From Lachnospiraceae bacterium (GTDB lineage Bacteria; Bacillota; Clostridia; Lachnospirales; Lachnospiraceae): a stretch of 53,826 bases of DNA. Positions 15,522 through 24,244 of this stretch are shown piece after piece. The DNA lies in the NCBI GenBank assembly GCA_021203205.1, contig JAJQBQ010000058.1:1-53826 (forward strand). Reading direction: 5' to 3'. Position 1 is the stretch's first letter. Every line of letters starts with the position of its first letter. The translations under genes were made by a program, and so were the position numbers. The notes under the pieces were generated by a model that worked only from the letters and a program-made list of their open reading frames with translations, had not been told where the DNA came from and ran no database searches.

Positions 15522-15628
15522 CTATAATACCTCAATTTTACACCGATGTATTTTTTCTTTTCGATAGTACCCGATACCAACCAGAATGATTCTGCCTTTT
15601 GTCTTTGGCTGCTCGCCAATCTTTATCT
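15522..15628 (-). pseudogene. C-terminal remnant of an AAA-ATPase-like/PD-(D/E)XK gene
   Basis: Decodes to KIGEQPKTKGRIILVGIG, YYRKEKIHRCKIEVL and a stop, nearly identical to the last 33 residues of the 8822-10432 protein. No upstream part of the gene is present. It marks loss or replacement of a second copy at this spot, directly beside the ABC promoter. Confidence 0.85.
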
Positions 15629-15666
15629 AAAAAATGCGGCCCAGAAACTCAGCCGGACCGCATTTC
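15628..15666 (-). terminator. Terminator of the GH97 gene
   Basis: Leftward hairpin AAATGCGGTCC ... GGGCCGCATTTTTT followed by a T-run, 13 bases after the GH97 stop codon. Confidence 0.75.
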
Positions 15667-15678
15667 TATATCTATTTC

Positions 15679-18351
15679 CTATTCAGTTTTCCGTTTTTTC
15701 TCTGCTTTATGTTTCTTTGTAACCGCACATACCGCCACAACTGCTGCACATGCCACGCACAGCACTGCGACCAAAAGGATCCGTATCCATGTATTTCCGT
15801 TCTCTTTTTCCGAATCATCCGCATCCGTATCTTTCGCGGCATCTTCTTCCGTTGTCGTTTCCGCTTCGATATTATCTTCACCGTCCGCCACAGTTGTCTC
15901 ATTCTGTGAGTCGTCCGAAGTCGCCTGGTCTGCCTCTTCTGCAAACTCTTCCGGATTCACCGTCTGCAAAGATACCGCGATGCGGTCGATGCTCGGCGCA
16001 TAGGCAGTGGCGTTGTAGAGAGAAATCGTGTTGGTTCCGGCCTCCAGGTAAACTGTAATGGAAGTCCTCCCCACGGCTGACCAGTCGTCCCTCGTGGCGG
16101 TAAGGCCGCTTAAGCAGGTGCCCTCATCATCATTCACCCTCACATACAGGTTTCTGGCCTCTCCTGTAATATAGTAAATTTTCAGTTCGTAATATCCCGC
16201 CTCATCTGCGGCGACATTCTCAAAGGTGACCGAGTTGGCGGCGCCGTTTCCGACCCAGCCGACAGACTTCAGGCCTGAAGCATAGTTATTATCATCTCTT
16301 GTCGTGGCTCCGCCCAGGGTCGCGTTTTCCGCTTCATAATACGTATAGGCATCGGATGCCGCCGTGGTAGTCATGCCGTTCTGTGTGATTTTCACTGCCG
16401 CGCCGCCGTTTGTCAGAAGGTCGAGCGTCAGAGTGTCGTCCCGTGTCACCTCTTCGGTACGGATGACGACCGCGCTGCCGTCCTCATTATCCTCATAAAT
16501 ATAAGCCGTGTAAGTGCCGTCACCCAGGAAATCCAGCGCGATCTCGCGGGCTCCCGCAGAAGCGGTCATCACGCCCAGGTACCAGTCCTCGCCGCTTCTT
16601 CTGGCCGCCAGGTTCCACTCGCCAGGGTACCCGTCCACGTAAGACTCATCCCACGCTGTCGGCACGTCATTTAAAAAGGAGAGCTGCGCGGTTCCCTCGT
16701 ATACATAGGCGGAATGGGCGAAATGCTGCACTGCGGACTCATAGACGACAGACATGGCGAGCTGGAAGCCTGTGGTGGCGTCCAGGGTCGTCATCTGATA
16801 CACTGCCGGAGTAAAGTCCATGGAGCCCAGGGCATTTCTGGTAAAGAGGTAAGTCAGCAGCGTTTCCAGATCCGCGCCGATGCCCCATTTGAAATACTCC
16901 TCGCCCTTCACGGCTTCCCAGGAGACCACGTTCGGATAAGTCCGCTCCTCGCCGTTCGGGTTCGTGCAGCCGTGAAAGACCACCATCAGCTCGTGCTCCG
17001 CCGCGATGGAGGCGATCTCGTTCATGACAGTCATGGCCTCCTGACTGTCACTGTTAATGTAGTCGATCTTCACGCCCCGGACGCCGATCTCCTCGCACCA
17101 GGCAAACTGCTCCTCGATGGTTTCCACATCGTCCAGGTCAAAAATGTGCGTGCCGTCATATTTATCCACGCCGTACCAGAGAAAGATGCCGATGCCCTTT
17201 TCAGCGGCATAACCCGCCAGTTCCTCCACCTCATCCGCGTAATTATCCCACAGTTCCCAGCCGTAGTCGACCAGCACATATTCCCAGCCATTTTCCGCCG
17301 CGAAGTCGATATAATCCTTCTGGGTGTCCGGCTCAATGGCATCGCTGGTGGTGGACCACCAGGACCAGGCCGCCACGCCCGGATCCACGAAGCTCCAGTC
17401 AATGTCTTCGGATGCCGCCGGGTTCAGACTGGTCAGCACGGTGCTGTTTGTAGTGTCATCAAGTGTAGTGCCGATGATGGCCACGCGCCAGGGCGTATGG
17501 AAGGGATACGTCATTTTTACCGTTGACCCCTGATGATTTCCAAATGTCCAGGTCAGACTTTTCGAATTCACCGCGGAAGAAAATGTGGATGCACAATAAG
17601 TCTCATCCTCATTGAATACATTCGCCTCCGTCAGCAGCACCCAGAAATCGCTCTCACTGCCGGAAACATTCGCCAGCACCGGCGTGGAAGCGCTTAAAGC
17701 TCTGGCGTACAGGTCGCTCACGGAAAGGCTGGCATAGGTTCCCTCATAAGTATCGCTCATGGATGAGTACCAGATGGTTGCATCCGTCGGCAGCAGAAAC
17801 TCGCTGACCTCGCCTGTGATGGTCGCGGCTTCTGCTCCGCCCGCGTCTGCCACGGTGTAGCGGTAAGCCACCGCGTCCTCGTACACGCGAAGCGTGATCG
17901 TCATGGTCTGCGTTCCCTTTGTAAGGTCAAAGGTGACCTCCGTGCCGGTGTCCGAAGCCTCGGAAATACCGCCGCCCACCAGCGAATATGTGTCGTTCAC
18001 CTCATCTATGCTGTAGCTGTCATCCGCCAGCGTGAGCCCGGTCGACAAATCCTCTGCCTCGGTCACAAGCCCCAGCTGTGCCGCCTCCAACACCGTCTCC
18101 CCGCTGCAATTTGCCGAGTAAAAATATCTGCCGGTCGCCTCATCCGTCCAGATGACCGCAGTCATGGTTCCCTCCGGCGATGCCGCCTCATATACCTTTG
18201 TCAGCACTGTTCCGTCCGCGTACACGGATTCGCTACCTGTAATTTCGTCCGCCTTAATCGCTCTCATACCTCCTGCTGTGAATAACGTGCCTGCGACCAT
18301 GACCGCAGCCATCGCAGCGGCGACTATGGAATGCCATTTTCTTTTTTTCAT
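15679..18351 (-). CDS. Glycoside hydrolase family 97, probable alpha-galactosidase, membrane-anchored
   Basis: 890 residues. Signal peptide 1-35 (AAAMAAVMVAGTLFTAG), GH97 N-terminal beta domain (~40-330), (beta/alpha)8 barrel (~330-600) and C-terminal beta domain; a CBM35/CBM6-like carbohydrate module starts at YYEAENATLGG (~675-810). Then an acidic Ser/Thr/Glu linker, a transmembrane helix (WIRILLVAVLCVACAAVVAV) and a basic tail. Asp430 in RGVKIDYIN is where retaining GH97 alpha-galactosidases have their nucleophile, and Glu residues at 479-485 fit the acid/base about 50 residues later. It would remove galactose outside the cell. GGGGG precedes the ATG. The divergent AraC regulator very likely controls it. 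Confidence 0.88.
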   Translation of the reverse strand: MKKRKWHSIVAAAMAAVMVAGTLFTAGGMRAIKADEITGSESVYADGTVLTKVYEAASPEGTMTAVIWTDEATGRYFYSANCSGETVLEAAQLGLVTEAEDLSTGLTLADDSYSIDEVNDTYSLVGGGISEASDTGTEVTFDLTKGTQTMTITLRVYEDAVAYRYTVADAGGAEAATITGEVSEFLLPTDATIWYSSMSDTYEGTYASLSVSDLYARALSASTPVLANVSGSESDFWVLLTEANVFNEDETYCASTFSSAVNSKSLTWTFGNHQGSTVKMTYPFHTPWRVAIIGTTLDDTTNSTVLTSLNPAASEDIDWSFVDPGVAAWSWWSTTSDAIEPDTQKDYIDFAAENGWEYVLVDYGWELWDNYADEVEELAGYAAEKGIGIFLWYGVDKYDGTHIFDLDDVETIEEQFAWCEEIGVRGVKIDYINSDSQEAMTVMNEIASIAAEHELMVVFHGCTNPNGEERTYPNVVSWEAVKGEEYFKWGIGADLETLLTYLFTRNALGSMDFTPAVYQMTTLDATTGFQLAMSVVYESAVQHFAHSAYVYEGTAQLSFLNDVPTAWDESYVDGYPGEWNLAARRSGEDWYLGVMTASAGAREIALDFLGDGTYTAYIYEDNEDGSAVVIRTEEVTRDDTLTLDLLTNGGAAVKITQNGMTTTAASDAYTYYEAENATLGGATTRDDNNYASGLKSVGWVGNGAANSVTFENVAADEAGYYELKIYYITGEARNLYVRVNDDEGTCLSGLTATRDDWSAVGRTSITVYLEAGTNTISLYNATAYAPSIDRIAVSLQTVNPEEFAEEADQATSDDSQNETTVADGEDNIEAETTTEEDAAKDTDADDSEKENGNTWIRILLVAVLCVACAAVVAVCAVTKKHKAEKKRKTE

Positions 18352-18445
18352 GCTGTTACCCCCGTTTAAAAATACTCGCTGCGCTCATTTACGAGCAGGG
18401 CGAGAGTTGATATATTTAGGGAAATATTACCAGATATCAGTCTGG

Positions 18446-18486
18446 AATTATATGGCTTTATGTGATAAATTATATGGTGAATGTGA
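18446..18486. promoter_or_regulatory. AraC-type direct-repeat operator between GH97 and araC-like gene
   Basis: AATTATATGG occurs at 18446-18455 and 18468-18477, exactly 22 bp apart, and each copy is followed by TGTGA (18461-18465 and 18482-18486). Two head-to-tail half-sites two helix turns apart are typical for AraC/XylS regulators. It lies in the 268-bp divergent intergenic region. Confidence 0.6.
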
Positions 18487-18619
18487 GATTTCTGCCATTC
18501 ATCCCGGCTCAGGATATTTGCCTTATTTTATTTACAGTGAATGGAATCCCGCGAAAATGAGTATTTGATAATAAATAATAAAATTGCCTGATACGCAGCT
18601 AAGTAAGAAAGGAGTCCCC

Positions 18620-19498
18620 ATGCCTCATCAAAAATCCATCACCTACGATAAATTCACCGGCTACCAGTGCCTGGAGGATATCCGGGACGATTCCGTGGAC
18701 CTGTGCCTGATTACCTGCGGTATGCAGAACTGTGCGCCGCTCCACGCCTACACCGGCGTCCGCGACCTGTATATTTTTCATTTTATTTCCGGCGGAACCG
18801 GATATGTGGAAGATCGCGGGCAGCTGATCCCTCTGTCCGCCGGAAATGTGTTTCTGATCGAGCCGGGCGTTCCGGTGCATTACCATGCCGACAAGGCGGA
18901 TCCCTGGTCTTACATGTGGGTCGGTTTTCGCGGGATCAAGGCCCCCTTCTACATCCACCACGCCGGATACCAGAGCGACCGGCGTTTCGGCCACGTGAGC
19001 AATATTTCTCTGGTCAATTCGTATATTCAGCAGATTATCGCGAACCGGGCCTATACCTGCGCGAACGACCTGAAACGGCATGCCGCGCTGTATGATCTTC
19101 TTGCGCTGATGATCGATGAGGTCAGTGAGCCGGAGTTTCTGCCGCAGGATCTGCCCCGGCAGCACTATGTTGAACTGGCCAAAGCCTATATCGAAGAGAA
19201 CTACCGGCACGACCTGCACGTGTCTGACATCGCCGCCAGGATCGGCATCGACCGGAGCTATCTGACGCAGATTTTTAAGGAAGTGCTGAACATCTCCCCG
19301 CAGGAATACATCCTGCATTTCCGCCTGGATCGGGCGGCGCTTCTGCTCCATGACATCACGCTCAAGGTGTCCGCAGTGGCGCAGGCGGTGGGATATAAGG
19401 ATGTGGCTTCCTTTTCGCGCATGTTTCGCCGGTATAAGGGAGTTACGCCCAGTGAGTATCGGATGAGAATCCTAATGACAGGGAAAGAGCAGCAATGA
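18620..19498 (+). CDS. AraC-family transcriptional regulator (sugar-responsive)
   Basis: 292 residues. The N-terminal cupin-like AraC sensing domain (~20-150) contains LYIFHFISGGTGYVEDRG and LSAGNVFLIEPGVPVHYHAD. The C-terminal double helix-turn-helix starts at AKAYIEENYRHDLHVSDIAA and ends VGYKDVASFSRMFRRYKGVT with PSEYR. The ATG at 18620 follows AAGGAG; an upstream TTG is unlikely. Divergent from the GH97 gene, so probably its activator in response to a galactoside or released sugar. Its end abuts the flavin-reductase remnant. Confidence 0.92.
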   Translation: MPHQKSITYDKFTGYQCLEDIRDDSVDLCLITCGMQNCAPLHAYTGVRDLYIFHFISGGTGYVEDRGQLIPLSAGNVFLIEPGVPVHYHADKADPWSYMWVGFRGIKAPFYIHHAGYQSDRRFGHVSNISLVNSYIQQIIANRAYTCANDLKRHAALYDLLALMIDEVSEPEFLPQDLPRQHYVELAKAYIEENYRHDLHVSDIAARIGIDRSYLTQIFKEVLNISPQEYILHFRLDRAALLLHDITLKVSAVAQAVGYKDVASFSRMFRRYKGVTPSEYRMRILMTGKEQQ

Positions 19499-19500
19499 TA

Positions 19501-19605
19501 AAAGCCTTTACGGTGAGCATCGCGGATGCCGCCCACGTAGTGGAGGCTGACTATTTCGGCGTAGTGTCCGGCAATGCGTTTAGGGATGGGCTGCAGATGA
19601 AATAA
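19501..19605 (+). pseudogene. Flavin reductase remnant with internal deletion
   Basis: Bases 19504-19576 match 11535-11607 and 19577-19605 match 11884-11912 of the intact flavin reductase, including its stop. The missing 276 bp (92 codons) lie between two copies of CGGCAATG in the intact gene, so the loss fits recombination or slippage at that repeat and is in frame. The 5' third is also absent. Homology continues a little past the stop. Confidence 0.85.
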
Positions 19606-19852
19606 AAAGTGTCAGGTTTTCTGGACTGCATCATTCATAAAAAACATCGGGGAAAGGCACTGCGCAAATTCTGCACAGCACCGTCCCCCGATGGCATATA
19701 TTCACCCGTCTCCGGCATCTGCCTGTTCCGGATATTACTATTTAAAACTGACTCAAGTGTCAAAAGAGGTTCACGGATTGTTCCGCGCTTCTGAAGTTCA
19801 TGCAAAGCATGAACTTCAGTTCCCACAATCCTATCGGAACCAGAATTTTATC
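19606..19852. other. Hairpin-bearing intergenic region
   Basis: No gene. CTGAAGTTCATGC (19791-19803) and GCATGAACTTCAG (19807-19819) form a perfect 13-bp stem with a 3-base loop, probably ending the leftward OYE gene. An earlier dyad pairs CATCGGGG (about 19645) with CCCCGATG (about 19685). Confidence 0.55.
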
Positions 19853-21826
19853 TTAGATTTCATTTGCGACATCATATGCCGTCCAGACCGCATTCAGAAT
19901 CGTTGCGGCTCCCTTGCTGTCACCAACAGAATAGATCGGAACGCCCAGTTCCTTATAGGATTCTTCCGCATTTTCTGTCGGTTTGAAGCCCAAAGCACTG
20001 ACGACCGTATCGGCGGGAAGTGTTACCTGACCGTCCGCGTTTTCAACAACAGCACCTGCGTCCGTAACCCGTACCAATTTTGTGGATTTCAGCACTTTTA
20101 CGCCATAGAAATCAAACAGATCACAGATCATCTGATAGTTCGGATACGGTGCCGATGCCCCGCCGGCACTCATGATATCATCTAATGCTTCCACTACTGT
20201 TACATTCTTTCCGTGCTTTGCCTCGTCTAAGGCAATCTCACAGCCCACAAGGCCGCCGCCGACTACAACCACGTTCTTTCCGATCTTTTCAGGATGTTCG
20301 ATTGCGTCTAAGGATACGATTGCTTTTTCCAGTCCATCGATCGGCGGCGCGGCAGCCACGCTTCCTGTCGCAAAGACGATTGCATCCGGATTTTCTTTGC
20401 GGATGCAATTCACGCACGGAGCATGCTCCAGCTTTATGGTGATATTCAGTTCAGACAGCTCACGCTCATACCATTTTGCAAGTTTCGCGATCTCGCTCTT
20501 GAAGCTGTGTGCGCCGGCCTCTGCCAAATGCCCGCCCAGATGATCTGACTGCTCAAATAATGTAACGTCGTAGCCTCTCAATGCGCAGACTCTTGCGGCT
20601 TCCATGCCGGAAACTCCGCCGCCCACGACCACGACTTTCTTCTTCCCGTCTGCCGGCTTCAGGCCGTTGACCGTCTCTCTGGCCGCCTGCGGATTTACCG
20701 CGCAGGATACCGGCTCCCCGGTTTCGCAGCATCTGCGGAAGCAGCCCATGTTGCAGCCGATACATGGCCGGATCCTCTCAGGCGTATCATCGTATAATTT
20801 CTTTGCATAATCTGGATCTGCCAAAGATGCCCTGCCGATACCGACCGCGTCGATCAGGCCCTTTTCCAGAGCATCCTTTGCCTTGTCATAGTCCTGCATT
20901 CTCCCGCCTGCGATGATCGGAATATTCACGACCTCTTTTGCCTTTGCGGCAAGATCGATCATAAATCCCTGCGGCATGTACATCGGAGGACATGCGTAAT
21001 AGAAGGAATCATAGGTTCCCGTATCCACATCCAGGAAGTCAAACCCGTAGCTCTCTAGCAGCTTGCAGACTGCAACGCCTTCCGCCAAAGTTCTTCCCGC
21101 TTCTTCTTCGCCCGTCAATGTGGCTATGTTATTATCCTTCAGATAGGACTTCAGTCCCAGACGCATTCCCACCGGGAAATCTTCTCCGCATACTTCCTTG
21201 ATCCCCTCACAGATTTCCTTTGCTGCCCGAAGCCTGTTTTCCAGGCTTCCGCCGTACTGGTCCTCGCGTCGGTTGAAGAAACTCATTCCCAGCTGATCCA
21301 GCAGATAGCCCCAGTGCATCGCGTGTAATTCGATGCCGTCATACCCGCAGTCTTTGGCGATCTTCGCGACATCGATCATTCCTTTGATTTTCTGCTGAAT
21401 CTGCTCCGTTGTCAATACCGGCGATTTCATATCGCCATTTTTCCACACATAATTCTCACTCGGAGACGGCAGCCCCGGATAATTTCTGCCAAGCCCCATG
21501 GAAATCTGGGCAAAGATTTTGGAACCGGCTTTGTGAACTCTATCCGTCAGCTCTCTGGCACCTCTGGCCCAGCCCGGTGTTACCGTTGGCACCGGCCCTA
21601 ATGCGCTGTATGGGTCTACCACAGCATCCGTTGCGATCGCGCCGGGGATAAGTAATCCGAATCCTCCCTGCGCTCTCAGCTCAAAGTAATGAATGAAGTT
21701 CTCGGAAAAGCCTCCGTCCTCATCGTAGGATAATGCCCCCAAGGTCATGGGTATCACCGCAAATCGATTGGGAATCTCTACCTTTCCGATCTTATAAGGT
21801 GTTTTAAAAATGTCGTAAGCCCCCAC
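19853..21826 (-). CDS. Old-yellow-enzyme type FMN/Fe-S/FAD oxidoreductase (BaiCD/enoate reductase-like)
   Basis: About 657 residues. The N-terminal OYE-like TIM barrel (1-360) has MHWGYLLDQLGMSFFNRRED and QYGGSLENRLR typical of the family. The Cys cluster CIGCNMGCFRRCC (~345-360) should bind one [4Fe-4S]. The C-terminal FAD/NAD(P)-binding half has KVVVVGGGVSGMEAARVCAL and NVVVVGGGLVGCEIA. It resembles 2,4-dienoyl-CoA reductase, bile-acid 3-oxo-4-ene oxidoreductases and enoate/cinnamate reductases; substrate cannot be fixed. I prefer the GTG at 21826 (AAAGGAG 10 bases upstream) over the ATG at 21850, which lacks a site. It could reduce plant-derived unsaturated acids, fitting the polyphenol genes further along. 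Confidence 0.88.
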   Translation of the reverse strand: MGAYDIFKTPYKIGKVEIPNRFAVIPMTLGALSYDEDGGFSENFIHYFELRAQGGFGLLIPGAIATDAVVDPYSALGPVPTVTPGWARGARELTDRVHKAGSKIFAQISMGLGRNYPGLPSPSENYVWKNGDMKSPVLTTEQIQQKIKGMIDVAKIAKDCGYDGIELHAMHWGYLLDQLGMSFFNRREDQYGGSLENRLRAAKEICEGIKEVCGEDFPVGMRLGLKSYLKDNNIATLTGEEEAGRTLAEGVAVCKLLESYGFDFLDVDTGTYDSFYYACPPMYMPQGFMIDLAAKAKEVVNIPIIAGGRMQDYDKAKDALEKGLIDAVGIGRASLADPDYAKKLYDDTPERIRPCIGCNMGCFRRCCETGEPVSCAVNPQAARETVNGLKPADGKKKVVVVGGGVSGMEAARVCALRGYDVTLFEQSDHLGGHLAEAGAHSFKSEIAKLAKWYERELSELNITIKLEHAPCVNCIRKENPDAIVFATGSVAAAPPIDGLEKAIVSLDAIEHPEKIGKNVVVVGGGLVGCEIALDEAKHGKNVTVVEALDDIMSAGGASAPYPNYQMICDLFDFYGVKVLKSTKLVRVTDAGAVVENADGQVTLPADTVVSALGFKPTENAEESYKELGVPIYSVGDSKGAATILNAVWTAYDVANEI

Positions 21827-21894
21827 TGCTACCTTCTCCTTTCCGCACATATGTCTCTCGTATGTGCCAATGATATTGTTACGATTTTAGCTGA

Positions 21895-22104
21895 CTAAGG
21901 GTCGTGATGCACGGATATCTCCCCCGGACTGTCCAAAAACTCGTTTTCCATTCCTTTCGGACACAACACATAGTAATCAAAGCTCTCCCGTGACACTATA
22001 TGTTGTAGCATCTCATGGAAGGTTTTGGCATTCCAGACAATCTCCTCCGGAAAATGCTTCGCATTTTCTTCTGGTAACGCATAAACGCATGCATTCCGCT
22101 GCAC
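21895..22104 (-). pseudogene. Possible gene remnant, unrecognised
   Basis: Open frame of 69 codons with normal-looking composition (for example EEIVWNAKTFHEMLQHIVSR) but only a GTG start with no ribosome site, and no family I recognise. The surroundings (21850-22508) consist of decayed sequence, so a C-terminal fragment is more likely than an intact gene. Confidence 0.3.
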
Positions 22105-22208
22105 GGAACCCGCGTGACATTTTGTCGCGGAAAAAGTTCCTCACCTCCATGCTTCCGACCCCTGATGTCTTCGTATTATAGCCATGCATGAAAAGATAGT
22201 CAAGACAA

Positions 22209-22478
22209 GATTTGTCCCCGTTCCCGTCCGTTGCATACACTTTGGTGTACCCGGCGCTTTCTGGATCGAAATCGGTGCTTTTACCCTCAGGGGAGACTGT
22301 CCGAAAACGAAAAACAGTCTCTCCCAGATCACAATATATGGTACCTCAGGCGAGTCGAGAAGACTACTTATAGTATTTGATGAGACAGAAGGATGAGTTT
22401 TCGGACAGCCTGAGGGGGGACATCTTCCGACACCCAGATCTCATATTCATACGAGCGGTCATTTTTGGATTCCAGCAC
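22209..22478 (-). pseudogene. Fragment of a GH2 beta-galactosidase F5/8-type domain, interrupted
   Basis: 22209-22297 and 22410-22478 match the stretch of the GH2 gene around 28745-28885 (coding for the DPESAGYTKVYATDGN region and the YEYEIWVSEDVSPEGEG region) at roughly 90 percent. The two parts are split by a 110-bp inverted-repeat element. Only this fragment remains, so a third GH2 paralogue once existed here or a piece was copied. Confidence 0.8.
22297..22408. mobile_element. MITE-like inverted-repeat insertion (about 112 bp)
   Basis: Begins CTGTCCGAAAAC and ends GTTTTCGGACAG, a perfect 12-bp terminal inverted repeat. It sits inside homologous sequence of the GH2 remnant, so it is an insertion by comparison with the intact gene. 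GGGGAGAC to the left and GGGGGGAC to the right may be an imperfect target duplication. No coding capacity. No second intact copy seen in the window. Confidence 0.65.
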
Positions 22479-22508
22479 CTCGTAAAACAGGTATTCCTTA
22501 TTTTTTAG

Positions 22509-24020
22509 TTAACACAGAGGCGCGAAAATTTGCAGCACACCATCTACCAGCCACTTTCGGAAGGAGTGGCCAATATTCTCCATTGTTCGTTCTCTGCATT
22601 TCTGCTGCGTTCTGAGAAAATCCTGCTTCATATCTGCCAAAAGAGATGCCTTATAAAACAGTGAATTATTCTCAAAATGAAGGAAAAGACTGCGATAATC
22701 CAGATTGACCGTTCCAATCGTTCCAATTTCATCGTCAATGATACAGCCCTTGGCATGAACGAATCCCGGCGTATACTCATATATTTTAACTCCGGCTTGC
22801 AACAGAACCGAATAATAACTGCGGGACATTCGATATATCAGCGCTTTATCCGGGATGCCCGGCATAATGATCCGAACGTCAACACCACGCCTGGCCGCAC
22901 GGACAAATGCATCCAGAAGGGTATCTCCCAGCATTAAATAGGGCGTAAAAAACCAGGCAGTATCAGTTGCCAGCGTCAACAACTCTATGTACAGGTTATT
23001 ACTGACTGGCTCAGGATAAATCGGGGAATCGTAATAAGATAATACATATCCGTCCCCTATGAGATGCGATGCTTCCGTCGTCCCTGTAAACTGATTTACA
23101 GCGATCGGGTTATCGGAGAAGGCGTTCCAAAACTCCGCAAACATCCGTGTGTAGTTCTGTACCGGTGCTCCGGTGAGGCGAAAGCCAATATCTTTCCAAT
23201 GTCCGTATTTCTCCACATGATTGATATATTCATCCGCCAGGTTGATACCACCGCTGAAAGCTACGTTGCCGTCAATAATCAGCATCTTCCTGTGATCCCG
23301 ATAATTTGCAGTTCCCGTGACAAACAGAAGCGGATTAAATGCCATGCACTGAATCCCTTTTCTCCGCAGCTGCAAAACATTTTCTTTGGTGTATGTGGAT
23401 ATGCTGCCCAAATCATCATACATAACCCGTACATCTACGCCCTGCTCCGCTTTCTCTGACATGATCTCCACCATAGAGTCCCACATCAGCCCAGGTTCCA
23501 CAATAAAGTACTCCACGAAAATAAATCGCTTCGCGGCTTTGAGGCTCTCCAGCATTTCCTGCCAGGCTAATTCGCCCAGCGGATAATATTCCGCGTTTTC
23601 ACAGCGCATAACAGGCAGTCCGGTCAGTTCCTGTACATAACAGAAAGTTCTGGCGACTCTGCAATTTATCTCTTCCAGTTCCTCGCGGACATCCGTCGCC
23701 ATCGTCGCTTCAGTGAGGGTAGCACGCCCTTTTTCCAGTCTTTTCCTGATCGGTCGAAGCGTTTTTCTGTTGCCAAAGCATAAGTACAGGATTGTACCCG
23801 TTATCGGAAAGGCCAGAATCGCAAGCAACCACAGAATTTTGTATGTGCTTTCATGTCTGCTGGATATGATGTACAGCACATACAAAAGAGCCAGCAACGT
23901 CAGTATGAAATTCAGAACCGCAGCATAAGGGGCAAGCCACCGCAGCAGTAAAAACATCCACGCAAACTGGAGCAGCACAGCAGGAACAACCGCAAAAATG
24001 CGTTGAAATATCTTTCTCAT
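22509..24020 (-). CDS. cls: Cardiolipin synthase
   Basis: 503 residues. Two N-terminal transmembrane helices (about 7-29 and 34-55), a PLDc_N region (YKILWLLAILAFPITGTILY), then two phospholipase D motifs: HRKMLIIDGNVAFSGG near 240 and HAKGCIIDDEIGTIGTVN near 425, each HxKxxxxD. It condenses phosphatidylglycerol into cardiolipin at the membrane. It is full length for a bacterial Cls. GGGAGGA precedes the ATG. It is divergent from a TetR gene, with dyads between them. Confidence 0.94.
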   Translation of the reverse strand: MRKIFQRIFAVVPAVLLQFAWMFLLLRWLAPYAAVLNFILTLLALLYVLYIISSRHESTYKILWLLAILAFPITGTILYLCFGNRKTLRPIRKRLEKGRATLTEATMATDVREELEEINCRVARTFCYVQELTGLPVMRCENAEYYPLGELAWQEMLESLKAAKRFIFVEYFIVEPGLMWDSMVEIMSEKAEQGVDVRVMYDDLGSISTYTKENVLQLRRKGIQCMAFNPLLFVTGTANYRDHRKMLIIDGNVAFSGGINLADEYINHVEKYGHWKDIGFRLTGAPVQNYTRMFAEFWNAFSDNPIAVNQFTGTTEASHLIGDGYVLSYYDSPIYPEPVSNNLYIELLTLATDTAWFFTPYLMLGDTLLDAFVRAARRGVDVRIIMPGIPDKALIYRMSRSYYSVLLQAGVKIYEYTPGFVHAKGCIIDDEIGTIGTVNLDYRSLFLHFENNSLFYKASLLADMKQDFLRTQQKCRERTMENIGHSFRKWLVDGVLQIFAPLC

Positions 24021-24075
24021 CGTGAAAATCCTCCCATAACAGTATAAATTCTGTGTTGATTTTTCAGCACGCCTG

Positions 24076-24192
24076 GATTATAATTGACATAGTGTCGAAA
24101 TGCAATTAACAAAAAAATGAGAACTGCTATGAAATCGACAAGTTGATTGAAGATGTGTATCATCCAACAAAAAAATAAAATTTGTCGATTCT
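24076..24192. promoter_or_regulatory. Dyads between cls and tetR-like genes
   Basis: GACA-TAG-TGTC (about 24086-24096) and the distant pair ATCGACAA (about 24133) / TTGTCGAT (about 24182) lie in the 224-bp divergent region. They are candidate TetR operators controlling both genes. Confidence 0.4.
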
Positions 24193-24244
24193 GTCGCCCG
24201 AATCACAGAAAATCATGCAAAAAAGCCGAAGGAGTTTTATAAAA

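Noticed and set aside
16714-17526. 270-codon + strand open frame
   Set aside because: Antisense shadow of the GH97 coding region, with no ribosome site and no recognisable domain.
21930-21963. Second copy of the TGTCC...GGACA element
   Set aside because: Only short ends match, spacing is 34 bp, and it lies inside an open frame fragment; probably chance.
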